A stretch of DNA of 25,143 bases from JBEEMU01 sp043778315 (GTDB lineage: Bacteria; Bacteroidota; Bacteroidia; Chitinophagales; Saprospiraceae): assembly GCA_043778315.1 (NCBI GenBank), contig JAYWGJ010000241.1, positions 1 through 25,143 on the forward strand. The letters run 5' to 3'. Positions 1 to 7,660 of the stretch are shown in pieces. Below the pieces are notes generated by a model that saw only the letters and a program-made list of their open reading frames with translations, made no database searches and was not told the origin of the DNA. Position 1 is the first letter of the stretch. Every line of letters starts with the position of its first letter. A program made the position numbers and the translations under genes.

Positions 1-324
1 GTCGATGCGCGTGATGAGGTCGGCGTTTTCGGCAGTCAAACTATTGTCCAAATACGCTATTATAATTACCGCAATTAACAAAAGCAATGCCGCCTCTACA
101 ATTAACGATATCACCTGAAATACGCCCAACCAATACAAAAAGTACAACAACCCTACGCTCAAAGCGACCGTCGGTATGATGAATTTGAGCGATAAATACT
201 GGTCTAAACTCCATCGCGAAGTAGGCACATTGCGCCCCGACGCGTCAGAATACGGGCGTTCGCTGTCTTGAACGAAGTCGTCCTCGAGGCTCGGTAGCGG
301 ACTTTTGGTGGCTTGCTTATTCAT
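1..324 (-). CDS. Partial two-helix membrane protein, 5' end only
   Basis: An open reading frame starts at the ATG complementary to 322-324 and stays open for 108 codons to the left edge, so only the N-terminus is visible. The first 45 or so residues are polar and acidic (it begins MNKQATKSPLPSLEDDF), followed by two strongly hydrophobic stretches at about residues 52-72 and 74-95 (the second contains LLLLIAVIIIAYL), separated by almost no loop. This looks like a helical hairpin in the inner membrane, with a polar segment starting at the window edge. An exact TAnnTTTG box lies about 37 bases upstream and terminators separate it from the gene to its right, so it is probably the first gene of its own transcript. 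I do not recognise the family and assign no function. Confidence 0.7.
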   Translation of the reverse strand, partial: MNKQATKSPLPSLEDDFVQDSERPYSDASGRNVPTSRWSLDQYLSLKFIIPTVALSVGLLYFLYWLGVFQVISLIVEAALLLLIAVIIIAYLDNSLTAENADLITRID

Positions 325-360
325 AATATGTGATTTTGTCGTTTTTTAGCTTTTGAAACC

Positions 361-368
361 CAAAGATA
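361..368 (-). promoter_or_regulatory. Bacteroidota -7 box (TATCTTTG) for the leftmost gene
   Basis: On the minus strand the octamer TATCTTTG matches the Bacteroidota sigma-ABfr -7 consensus TAnnTTTG exactly. It would place a transcription start near 353 and give a leader of about 30 bases. A TTTG lies only 14 bases upstream, closer than the usual 17-23, so the -33 element is weak or absent. Confidence 0.5.
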
Positions 369-437
369 GTCATTTAGGAATGCAAATTTAAGTTTATAAA
401 CTGATTTGCATACTAATTTATGATTTTTTTTATAAAT

Positions 438-477
438 AAAAAAAGAACGTACCGATTTGCGTCAGTACGTTTTTTTT
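438..477. terminator. Bidirectional hairpin terminator
   Basis: The arms AACGTAC (446-452) and GTACGTT (465-471) pair perfectly around a 12-base loop, with an A-run on the left and a T-run on the right, so it can act as an intrinsic terminator on either strand. It lies downstream of another terminator at 533-573 and so is the second of two in the gap after the 597-2339 gene. Confidence 0.6.
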
Positions 478-532
478 ATTTAACGGATATTACGCATGAG
501 TATCACTTATTTCTCTTGTTCTTTTCGCCAGC

Positions 533-573
533 AAAAAAAGCCGCTTCGTCGTACAGACAAAGTGGCTTTTTTT
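533..573 (-). terminator. Intrinsic terminator of the 597-2339 gene
   Basis: An eleven-base stem (541-550 region paired with 556-566, one mismatch and one wobble) is flanked by seven A on the left and seven T on the right. On the minus strand it lies about 25 bases after the stop codon of the T9SS cargo gene, which is where its terminator should be. The A/T flanks make it usable on both strands. Confidence 0.8.
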
Positions 574-596
574 ATTTTAAAAATACAATAACTCCT

Positions 597-2339
597 TTAT
601 CGCAGCAGCGTCACGTCGCCTTTATATTGCTGCACCGTGCCGTCCGCGAACTCCGCATCTATGAGGTACACATACACGTCTTGCGCGGCAGGCTGACCGC
701 GAAACGTGCCGTCCCAACCGCTTTGTTTTATGCTGCTATTACTACCGCCGAGCGTCGGCGCGAAGTTTTCGCCCATAAAAACGAGCTGTCCCCATCGGTC
801 GAATATCTGCATACTGCGTATGCGCACCACCGCGTCGGTGGTATATACTGCAAAAACGTCGTTATTGCCGTCGTCGTTCGGCGAAAAAGCGTTCGGGATA
901 TACACCACGGGCGCGCAACCCTGAATATCAATACTGCCTTCCACCGCGCCGCAAAGGTTTTCGGACGCGACGCTGTACACCTGCGGTGACCGCGCTACTA
1001 TATTGCGCGTCGTTTCGCCCGTACTCCAAACGTAGTTCGGTAAGCCCTGCGGCGCGCTCAACACCACAGGCACGAACCGCCCGCGCAAGCAAGAAACGGT
1101 GTCTCTGCCGAGCGCGATATGCGGGAGCGGCGCGACGGTCTGCACCGTGAGGCGCGCCGTACTTTGCCCACACGCCCAAGTAGCGGTGACAGTGTAGCTG
1201 CCTGCGGCGGCGATGCGCGTTGTGCGCGTCGTGTCGCCGTTGCTCCAAACGAACTGCCTGTAATCGCCGTCGGCGCGGCACGTCACGGGTAGCCGCGTAC
1301 TGCAAATAAAGGTATCGCTGACGCGCAATACAGGCGGCACAGCGAGCTGCACCGTAATCGTATCCGTCACAGTACCGCAATCACCTACGCTGCCACGCAC
1401 CCAGTATTTTCCCGCTTGCGTAATGCTGACGCTTTGCGCCGTGTCGCCTGTACTCCATAGATAGCTGTCAAAACCAGTATTTGCGGAAAGGGCGAGCGGC
1501 AGCGCGGCGGCACAGAGGCTAGTATCGCGGCTGCCGTTTAGCGGCGCGGGTAGCTCGGTGACAGACACGTCGTCGATATAGATGTACGCTTGTGATAATG
1601 TGGTATTATTAGCAAACAAAGGTTTTAAATTAGTATGTGCATCATCTTTGAAATTACCAATAGTGAGCCACTCTTCGCCTCCTTTTGCTATAAACGTTTT
1701 CTCTATTTTATACCACTTGGACGTATCGGTAGCCCAAGTATTTTTGCCTATTTCTATATAATCTGTGGCGGGAATAAGATAGTTTTGGTTTGGGTCGACG
1801 GAGGTAAAAAAATCGTAGCGATAATTAGTAATTCTATTTTTTGTGAAGGCAATATCTATATCGTCAGAAAGTAGTATACTAGTATTACCTATGTCGGGTA
1901 GCACACCAGCTGAAATGTAGAATTTAGCGCAATAACCGCTACCTTTTTCTAATTTTTTAGATAACCTAGTCTGTAAATACTCACGGTATATTATATTCAT
2001 GTATTCGGGCGTATTCTGATGTGTATATAGTGCTATTCCTGAAAAAGCAACCCCTGTATATGCCTGTTGGTAGTCATTACCCCAACAGTGAGGGGCGTTA
2101 TTAGAAAAACCGTTTGGAATACATGGCGCAAACCAATCCGAAGTAGATAAGGTTGGACTTACCCAGTACTTCGTAAACCCATAATTATTATTGTAACCAG
2201 AAGTGTCAAATGACATAGATTTAAAGGGATCGCTACAATCGTAAATTTCTTCAAAACTCGGGTTGCGGACTAAGTTTTGCGAAAAGCAGTGGCTATTGTA
2301 CAGCAAAAGCAGGTACAGTATAAAATTATTCAGTTTCAT
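597..2339 (-). CDS. Secreted multidomain protein with CHU_C / gliding-motility-type C-terminal domain
   Basis: 580 residues. The signal peptide is residues 1-20 (hydrophobic core, ending HCFSQ). Residues 22-262 form a region that starts LVRNPSFEE and ends IDDVSVTE, the typical frame of a galactose-binding-like or carbohydrate-binding beta-sandwich in Bacteroidota outer-surface proteins. Three Ig/PKD-like repeats follow at about 271-331, 342-400 and 413-472, each with a W-S-T/N-G-D/E-T motif (YLWSTGDT, FVWSNGDT, YVWSTGET) and paired cysteines. Residues 478-580 are a CHU_C/TIGR04131-like tail (IPNAFSPNDDGNNDVF, FDRWGQLVF, GWDGTFRGQP, DVYVYLI), the type B signal that directs export by the T9SS. 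The product is probably a surface adhesin or binding protein. The repeats and tail are visibly much more GC-rich than the N-terminal third. The substrate cannot be told from sequence. Confidence 0.9.
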   Translation of the reverse strand: MKLNNFILYLLLLYNSHCFSQNLVRNPSFEEIYDCSDPFKSMSFDTSGYNNNYGFTKYWVSPTLSTSDWFAPCIPNGFSNNAPHCWGNDYQQAYTGVAFSGIALYTHQNTPEYMNIIYREYLQTRLSKKLEKGSGYCAKFYISAGVLPDIGNTSILLSDDIDIAFTKNRITNYRYDFFTSVDPNQNYLIPATDYIEIGKNTWATDTSKWYKIEKTFIAKGGEEWLTIGNFKDDAHTNLKPLFANNTTLSQAYIYIDDVSVTELPAPLNGSRDTSLCAAALPLALSANTGFDSYLWSTGDTAQSVSITQAGKYWVRGSVGDCGTVTDTITVQLAVPPVLRVSDTFICSTRLPVTCRADGDYRQFVWSNGDTTRTTRIAAAGSYTVTATWACGQSTARLTVQTVAPLPHIALGRDTVSCLRGRFVPVVLSAPQGLPNYVWSTGETTRNIVARSPQVYSVASENLCGAVEGSIDIQGCAPVVYIPNAFSPNDDGNNDVFAVYTTDAVVRIRSMQIFDRWGQLVFMGENFAPTLGGSNSSIKQSGWDGTFRGQPAAQDVYVYLIDAEFADGTVQQYKGDVTLLR

Positions 2340-2374
2340 ATTAGATATAGATTTAGAGGATTAACAAAAGGTAA

Positions 2375-2405
2375 GTATACGCTACCACAAAAGGGCAGCG
2401 TGTAC
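2375..2405 (-). terminator. Hairpin between two T9SS cargo genes, weak terminator candidate
   Basis: Twelve-base arms (2375-2386 and 2394-2405) pair with one mismatch and one wobble around a seven-base loop. The hairpin sits 28 bases after the stop codon of the 2433-4280 gene and 36 bases before the start of the next. There is no strong T-run behind it, so it may be a weak terminator, an RNA-stability element or an operator rather than a full stop. Confidence 0.4.
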
Positions 2406-2432
2406 TCATTTTCAATAAAAAAACTAAACTTT

Positions 2433-4280
2433 CTATTCTTTCACGATTTTACCTGAATAGATTTTGTCTGCCGTGAGGCGATAAAAATAAATACCTGTAT
2501 TTAGGGCATCTAAATTGACCTCGAAAGCATCTTCGGTCAGTAGTTGTTTTGCCTTAAATACTTGCAATACCTCGCGCCCGTTTACATCAAAAATACTAAG
2601 TGTAGCGGGCGTTTCGGTCTCACCAGACCAATAAATAATCCCTTTACCCGTAGTCGGATTAGGCGAAAACGAAGTACCCGAGTCGGTAGTAGTGCTGCCT
2701 GTATCGGTAGTATTATGCGTATTGAGACGCGCAAATTTGCTACATTTACTAATTCGGAAATAGCCTATACTCGCTTTACTTGGGTCAGTCCAGCTACATT
2801 CGGTATTAAATACGCGAAAGGTTACCTTAAAAACATCATTTACTAAAAGATTAGCATATTCAGTTTGAAAATAGCCATTAAATAAGCTATTTAGATTTTG
2901 ACTATTTTGGCTTGATGGCGACCAACCGTTAACAGTTTGTTGCACTATTCCATTAGTAATACCTGCGCCTGCTATTGGAACCCAAAAACTATTTACCTTC
3001 TTTTCCACCTTTACCTCAATCTGAGTAACTGTACCCGTGCCTAATACGGACGGCGGACATATCGAGGCGGTAAGCGCGCCCATGATAGTTGGGTTGCTTT
3101 CCGTGGTACTTCTTATGCCGCAACTAGTGCCACTACACGCGGCAACATTGAGTTGCGCGAACCCGAACTCACTATTAAGTGTAGTGATACGCACACAAAG
3201 CGGTGTAGCGGTAGTAGTACCAAAAGTATTGGTAGCCGATACCGTGATAGTGTAATCGCCGTTTACGGCACTACTAAGTATGGTCGGAAACTCGGTGAAC
3301 AAATTAATGGTTGAAGCACCAGTACTGCTATAGTTTTTGGTTACTACATCAGCCGCTACGCCTGTTGGCGTACAAGTATTTGGAACATTTCGCGCTACCT
3401 TAACCGTATAGCCCGGTATAGAGGTACAGTTGCCGTTTACCGTGATATTAGGTTTTAGCGTCAGCGTTTTACACGAAAATAAACTAATCGGGCTTCCTGC
3501 AACGTCCGTACCGTTACTCTGAATCGTCGGCGCGATAACGGGTAATCCAGTTGCTGTTGTAAAATACTGCACTGTTTCCTTCCAGTTTTGGCAGCCGCTC
3601 GATACCGCTAATTTCACCTCGTAGCGTTTGCCTGGTTGAAAATTAAAACTACTCGTCCCGAAGGTTTTAGTATTAATCATGCCATTGTCCCAGCAGCCGT
3701 TTGAGGTCTGACACCACCAGCCTGCTATGCCATTACCCGCAGCATCTACTTCTTGCCCGCCGATAAAAGAATCTTTGTACGGATTACTTTGATTAGTACG
3801 CGTAATAGTAAATTGTGTGTTAGGAGCGGGGCAGTTGTTTACGCTCGTAAGCGTAAACGCGGATGGGTCTAACGCATTATTAGGGTCGGTAATGATTACC
3901 GTAAGGCTTCGCCACTCTGTATTGAAACAATCATCACTGCCGAATACACTCCCACACCATTTTTGACTAATTTTATATACGCCCGCTTTTAGCCATCTCA
4001 TAGTAACTTTTGACTCAATACTCCAGATGCGACCATAATGAACACGGTAACTATATCCACGTGCACTCTCTATAATCTGGTAGCCATCTTGCGGAGAGCC
4101 GTTTTGTGGCTCGCAAATCGTTTCCATCAAGTTGGCATTCACAATCTGTGGTGTGGTGTACTGCTTATCTACAGAACCTAGACATTCATGTACGGGACCT
4201 CCGTTTTGACTTAAGCTTTGGCTAAAACCTGCCCGTGCATACAAGCTAAATAATAGCACTAAAAAAATATACTTTTTCAT
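2433..4280 (-). CDS. Secreted protein with T9SS type A sorting domain
   Basis: 615 residues. It starts with a clear signal peptide (MKKYIFLVLLFSLYARAGFSQ, cleavage near residue 20). Residues 537-615 are a T9SS type A (Por_Secre_tail, TIGR04183-like) domain: SFSPNPTTGKG, then LSIFDVNGREV, then LDALNTGIYFYRL and a C-terminal KIVKE. The tail is removed after export and guides attachment to the cell surface. The 500-residue passenger is rich in Asn, Thr and Ser and holds many cysteines, with beta-sandwich-like spacing (for example GDYTITVSATNTFGTTTATP near residues 340-360, which resembles a PKD/Ig strand pair). I see no catalytic motif and cannot name a substrate. It is co-oriented with the next cargo gene after a 93-base gap and shares an AT-rich leader motif with it. 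Confidence 0.85.
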   Translation of the reverse strand: MKKYIFLVLLFSLYARAGFSQSLSQNGGPVHECLGSVDKQYTTPQIVNANLMETICEPQNGSPQDGYQIIESARGYSYRVHYGRIWSIESKVTMRWLKAGVYKISQKWCGSVFGSDDCFNTEWRSLTVIITDPNNALDPSAFTLTSVNNCPAPNTQFTITRTNQSNPYKDSFIGGQEVDAAGNGIAGWWCQTSNGCWDNGMINTKTFGTSSFNFQPGKRYEVKLAVSSGCQNWKETVQYFTTATGLPVIAPTIQSNGTDVAGSPISLFSCKTLTLKPNITVNGNCTSIPGYTVKVARNVPNTCTPTGVAADVVTKNYSSTGASTINLFTEFPTILSSAVNGDYTITVSATNTFGTTTATPLCVRITTLNSEFGFAQLNVAACSGTSCGIRSTTESNPTIMGALTASICPPSVLGTGTVTQIEVKVEKKVNSFWVPIAGAGITNGIVQQTVNGWSPSSQNSQNLNSLFNGYFQTEYANLLVNDVFKVTFRVFNTECSWTDPSKASIGYFRISKCSKFARLNTHNTTDTGSTTTDSGTSFSPNPTTGKGIIYWSGETETPATLSIFDVNGREVLQVFKAKQLLTEDAFEVNLDALNTGIYFYRLTADKIYSGKIVKE

Positions 4281-4335
4281 ATTAGAAAAAATTTAGAATT
4301 TGGTTAAAATGATATTTTACATGATTATTAATACA

Positions 4336-4467
4336 AACGCGCCGCGCCGCTCACGCCTATATATAGGTGTAAACAGCTTTTCGCGCCTTCCGCGCCTTAC
4401 GGCGGGCGCAACGGGCGGTGTTGCTGGCTTACGCCGACGCAACAGAACGGGTTTCTAACCCCCCCCC
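4336..4467. repeat. GC-rich hairpin-dense island ending in a C9 tract
   Basis: In an otherwise AT-rich gap this stretch contains in order: a 12-base palindrome CCTATATATAGG (4356-4367); CGCC-TTAC-GGCG (4393-4404); a larger hairpin GTTGC-T-GGC-TTAC-GCC-GAC-GCAAC (4420-4443); and GGGTT-TCT-AACCC (4449-4461). Two hairpins share the same TTAC loop. It ends in nine consecutive C (4459-4467). It could be a REP-like intergenic element, a remnant of a mobile element, or a structured untranslated RNA; sequence alone does not decide. Confidence 0.5.
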
Positions 4468-5095
4468 ATATATAATATTTTATAATATGTTATCTGCATA
4501 GTGCTTGTATTTTGTATTGTATTTTTGTTTATATATAACGTTTTCGGTGTGCGTTTTGCTGCTTGGTGGTAAATATTTATTTTGGCTTACTTTTATAGCG
4601 CAAAGCTACGAGGTATATATTTATAAAATTGGGAGAAAATTTTGCATTTATCCGAACTTTTTTTGAATTTATATTTTATATATATTGATAATATATTTTT
4701 GTAAAATATTGTAAACAAGAATATTATATTGTCATATTATAGTAATGTAAATGTATTTTTCGAGTCATTTATCCGAAAAACTCAATTTTGAGGGTATGAA
4801 TATTTATTATTATTATATGATAAGGTGATATTTTATTGATTATCAATTAGTTATAATTAATAAAAAACAAAAAAGTATTTTTTTGTTTTCAGAAAACAGC
4901 TATTTCAGCTATTTAAGAACTCAAAAAACGACATTTCAAGCTCAATCTTTTCAAATCCTCCTATTTTCATTCTAACCTCAAAAAATCCTCCTTTTATTAC
5001 AAAAAATCGTTATTTGTTGTGCAAACAATAAAAAATAAACAAAAAATAATTTAAAATATTCGAATATAAATATTCCGTTTATACTATTTAAAACG

Positions 5096-5103
5096 TACCT
5101 TTG
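5096..5103 (+). promoter_or_regulatory. Bacteroidota -7 box (TACCTTTG) for mreB
   Basis: TACCTTTG is an exact TAnnTTTG match 86 bases before the mreB start. A GTTTA at 5077-5081 is the nearest -33-like element and is imperfect. The expected start near 5110 would give a leader of about 80 bases. Confidence 0.55.
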
Positions 5104-5189
5104 TGGGCTTGTAGCGTACATAGGTATAAAAAACGTATTTATAGGTGGCTATTTCAAATTATTATTCATAAATTAGTTATAAAATTCCC

Positions 5190-6233
5190 GTGTTATCATT
5201 CAAAAAGTGGTTTAATTTTTTTACACAAGAGCTTGCCATTGACCTTGGCACTGCCAATACGCTTATCATTCAAGACGATAAAGTGGTGGTAGATGAGCCG
5301 TCTATTGTGGCTATCGACCGTCGGACTGGCGAAACTATCGCCGTAGGGCGCAAGGCGATGCAGATGCACGAAAAAACGCACGACAATATTCGTACTATTC
5401 GCCCGCTCAAAGACGGCGTTATCGCCGATTTTCAGGCGGCGGAAAATATGATTGCAGGTATGATAAACATGATTGGTGCGCGCCGCCGCTTGTTTAGCCA
5501 TATCAAAATGGTGATTTGTATCCCTTCGGGCATTACAGAGGTAGAAAAACGCGCCGTTTTTGACTCCGCAGACCACGTCGACAGCAAAGAAACCTACCTC
5601 ATACACGAGCCTATGGCTGCCGCACTCGGCATCGGACTCGACGTAGAAGAGCCGGAAGGCAATATGATTATCGATATAGGTGGGGGAACGACCGAAATTG
5701 CGGTCATCGCGCTTTCGGGTATCGTCTGCGACCAGTCTATCCGCATCGCGGGCGATGAACTGACGCTCGATATTATGAATTATATGCGTCGCCAACACAA
5801 TATTTTAATCGGCGAACGTACAAGTGAGCAAATTAAAATTGCGGTTGGTTCGGCACTCCAAGAATTAGATAATCCGCCTGAGGATATTGCGGTAAACGGT
5901 CGCGATATGATGACGGGTATCCCGAAACAAATAAAAGTAGGCTACTCCGAAATCGCACACGCTATCGATAAATCTATTTCCAAAATAGAAGAGGCGATAT
6001 TGAAAGCCTTAGAAAACACTCCGCCCGAACTCGCAGCTGATATTTATCGTCGCGGCTTGTACCTCACGGGCGGCGGCGCATTGCTGCGCGGCTTAGATAA
6101 ACGCATTTCTGCAAAAACAAAGCTACCCGTTCACGTTGCCGACGACCCGCTTCGCGCCGTAGTACGCGGTACGGGCATTGCGTTGAAAAACACTGACCAT
6201 TTCTCGTTCCTGATTGATAGAAAAAGCGTTTAA
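5190..6233 (+). CDS. mreB: Rod-shape determining protein MreB (bacterial actin)
   Basis: 347 residues, the normal length for MreB. It polymerises on ATP under the inner membrane and positions the elongation machinery for lateral wall growth. Actin-fold signatures are all present: phosphate-1 DLGTANT at 18-24, EPMAAALG at 140-147, phosphate-2 DIGGGTTEIAV at 162-172 and the adenosine motif GGGALLRGL at 294-302. The N-terminus FNFFTQELAIDLGTANT is the usual Bacteroidota form, an amphipathic membrane-contacting stretch. The start is a GTG: no in-frame ATG precedes the conserved N-terminus, and the first ATG inside the gene would remove phosphate-1. It is first in an mreBCD order, 56 bases before mreC, with an exact -7 box upstream. 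Confidence 0.97.
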   Translation: MLSFKKWFNFFTQELAIDLGTANTLIIQDDKVVVDEPSIVAIDRRTGETIAVGRKAMQMHEKTHDNIRTIRPLKDGVIADFQAAENMIAGMINMIGARRRLFSHIKMVICIPSGITEVEKRAVFDSADHVDSKETYLIHEPMAAALGIGLDVEEPEGNMIIDIGGGTTEIAVIALSGIVCDQSIRIAGDELTLDIMNYMRRQHNILIGERTSEQIKIAVGSALQELDNPPEDIAVNGRDMMTGIPKQIKVGYSEIAHAIDKSISKIEEAILKALENTPPELAADIYRRGLYLTGGGALLRGLDKRISAKTKLPVHVADDPLRAVVRGTGIALKNTDHFSFLIDRKSV

Positions 6234-6245
6234 GTAGTGGTAGAT

Positions 6246-6261
6246 ACGCGATGCCTCGCGT
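6246..6261 (+). other. Small hairpin in the mreB-mreC gap
   Basis: ACGCGA and TCGCGT pair perfectly (6 bp) around a TGCC loop, 12 bases after the mreB stop. No T-run follows, so it is not a terminator. It may stabilise the mreB 3' end and help keep MreB more abundant than MreC/MreD (inference). Confidence 0.35.
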
Positions 6262-6289
6262 CTTATGCTAATCGTTAATCATTGAATTT

Positions 6290-7129
6290 GTGGAAAACTT
6301 AGTACATTTTTTGCTGCGGCACAATGCCTTTATTGTTTTTATGCTACTTGAGGCGTTTTCGTTTTATTTAATATCGCAAAACAGTAAAGAATCGGGCGTA
6401 GTACTGGCGAGTTCGGCTGGTGCTTTGCAGGGCTATGTGTATGAAACAACGAACAGTGTTTGGAAATACCAAAACCTGGCCACTCAAAATAAGCAATTAA
6501 TAGAAGAGAACGCCAAGCTGCATGAGCAGTTGAATAGTACTTATTTTAGCAATAAAGTAGATACGATGCTCATCAAAAACAAGACCTTAGAGCAACAATA
6601 TACCTACACGACCGCGACGGTAATTAATAATTCTATTAACCGCCAAAATAATTATATCACGATAGATAGAGGCACAAAACACGGTATTCGTTTGAATACG
6701 GCGGTCGTTTCGGCGGCTGGTGTAGTTGGTATCGTGAAGCGCGTTTCGGCGCATTACGCGGTAGTGATGTCGCTGCTGCACCACGACACGCAGATTAGTG
6801 CCAAACTATTGCGCACCAAATATTTCGGCTCGGTGACCTGGAACGGCATTGACCCGACGGTCGTTATTTTGCGCGACATCTCCAAAAATGCCAAAATAAA
6901 ATTAGGCGACTCCGTCGTCACAAGCGGCTACTCGTCTATCTTCCCTACCGAAATGTTTATCGGTCGGGTAAAAGGCGTAGAGATAGAGTCGGGTAGCAAT
7001 TTCCATACCGTTTATATACAACTCGGTGCCGATTTGGGTAAGCTGGAACACGTTTTTGTGGTAGATAATATTTTGCGCAAAGAGCAAGAAGACCTCGAGA
7101 AGACCATCAACGCCGAAAAAGATGAATAG
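6290..7129 (+). CDS. mreC: Rod-shape determining protein MreC
   Basis: 279 residues. MreC is a bitopic inner-membrane protein that links cytoplasmic MreB to the periplasmic wall synthases. One membrane helix lies at about 13-29 (FIVFMLLEAFSFYLI). A coiled-coil follows at about 60-105 (charged heptads with NKQLIEENAKLHEQL), then the beta-barrel domain with the family motif YITIDRGTKHGIRLNTAVVS and GVVGIVKRVS, then GDSVVTSGYSSIFPTEMFIGRV. The start is GTG (GTG GAA AAC). The last eight bases overlap mreD, suggesting translational coupling. Confidence 0.95.
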   Translation: MENLVHFLLRHNAFIVFMLLEAFSFYLISQNSKESGVVLASSAGALQGYVYETTNSVWKYQNLATQNKQLIEENAKLHEQLNSTYFSNKVDTMLIKNKTLEQQYTYTTATVINNSINRQNNYITIDRGTKHGIRLNTAVVSAAGVVGIVKRVSAHYAVVMSLLHHDTQISAKLLRTKYFGSVTWNGIDPTVVILRDISKNAKIKLGDSVVTSGYSSIFPTEMFIGRVKGVEIESGSNFHTVYIQLGADLGKLEHVFVVDNILRKEQEDLEKTINAEKDE

Positions 7130-7634
7130 CAGTTTTTTGATAAATAATGTAGTTCGGTTTTTCTTGCTACTCGTTGTGCAGATACTCGTCTTGAAAAATA
7201 TTCAAGTGAGTACCTATATAGATATATTTATATATCCGATGTTCATTTTGTTGTTGCCTATTCGCACGCCACATTGGTTGTGTTTGGTCATGGCGTTTTT
7301 GATGGGTTTTATCATCGACGGCTTCTACGACACCTTAGGTCTGCACGCCGCAACCGCTACGCTTACCGCCTATGTACGCGAGTATGTTTTGCGGTTGTTA
7401 GAGCCGCGCGGCGGGTTCAGCTCCGACCGCACCCCTAATCGCCTGCTGCTCGGTAGCGGCTGGTTTTTGCGGTACGCCGCAATCCTTATGCTCATACACC
7501 TCACTTTTTGCTTGTTTTTTGAGACGCTTTCGTTCGCGCATTTCCATATTCTGATATTGCGCATCGCGATGAGCTACGTTTTTTCGCTGATATTGGTGGT
7601 ACTGCCGCAGTACTTGTTTCAGTTGGAGCGGTAG
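7122..7634 (+). CDS. mreD: Rod-shape determining protein MreD
   Basis: 170 residues, typical for MreD. It is a polytopic inner-membrane protein with about five hydrophobic segments (roughly 10-25, 32-46, 50-66, 110-130 and 140-160), and is the third subunit of the MreBCD complex. MreD sequences diverge fast, so the call rests on the hydrophobic profile, length, the MGFIIDGFYDTLGLHAA segment typical of Bacteroidota MreD, and its position overlapping the end of mreC. Only 26 bases separate it from the next gene, which is not the penicillin-binding protein 2 expected after mreD in many genomes. Confidence 0.9.
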   Translation: MNSSFLINNVVRFFLLLVVQILVLKNIQVSTYIDIFIYPMFILLLPIRTPHWLCLVMAFLMGFIIDGFYDTLGLHAATATLTAYVREYVLRLLEPRGGFSSDRTPNRLLLGSGWFLRYAAILMLIHLTFCLFFETLSFAHFHILILRIAMSYVFSLILVVLPQYLFQLER

Positions 7635-7660
7635 GAGAGGAGTAGAAAAAACATCAATCA

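Larger units (their letters stand above)
4281..5189. other. 909-base intergenic region between divergent transcripts
   Basis: No credible gene is visible. It is strongly AT-rich apart from a GC-rich island (4336-4467). It must hold the promoter of the minus-strand cargo gene and that of mreB. A 12-base direct repeat CATTTATCCGAA occurs at 4645-4656 and 4766-4777. The remainder (4680-5070) is low-complexity A/T with poly-A/T tracts and no RNA gene that I can recognise. Confidence 0.6.

Noticed and set aside
420..989. Plus-strand frame of 189 residues
   Set aside because: It runs through two terminators and is antisense to a well-supported T9SS tail; it is a shadow.
5196..5798. Minus-strand frame of 200 residues inside mreB
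   Set aside because: It is wholly antisense to mreB, whose motifs are all intact.
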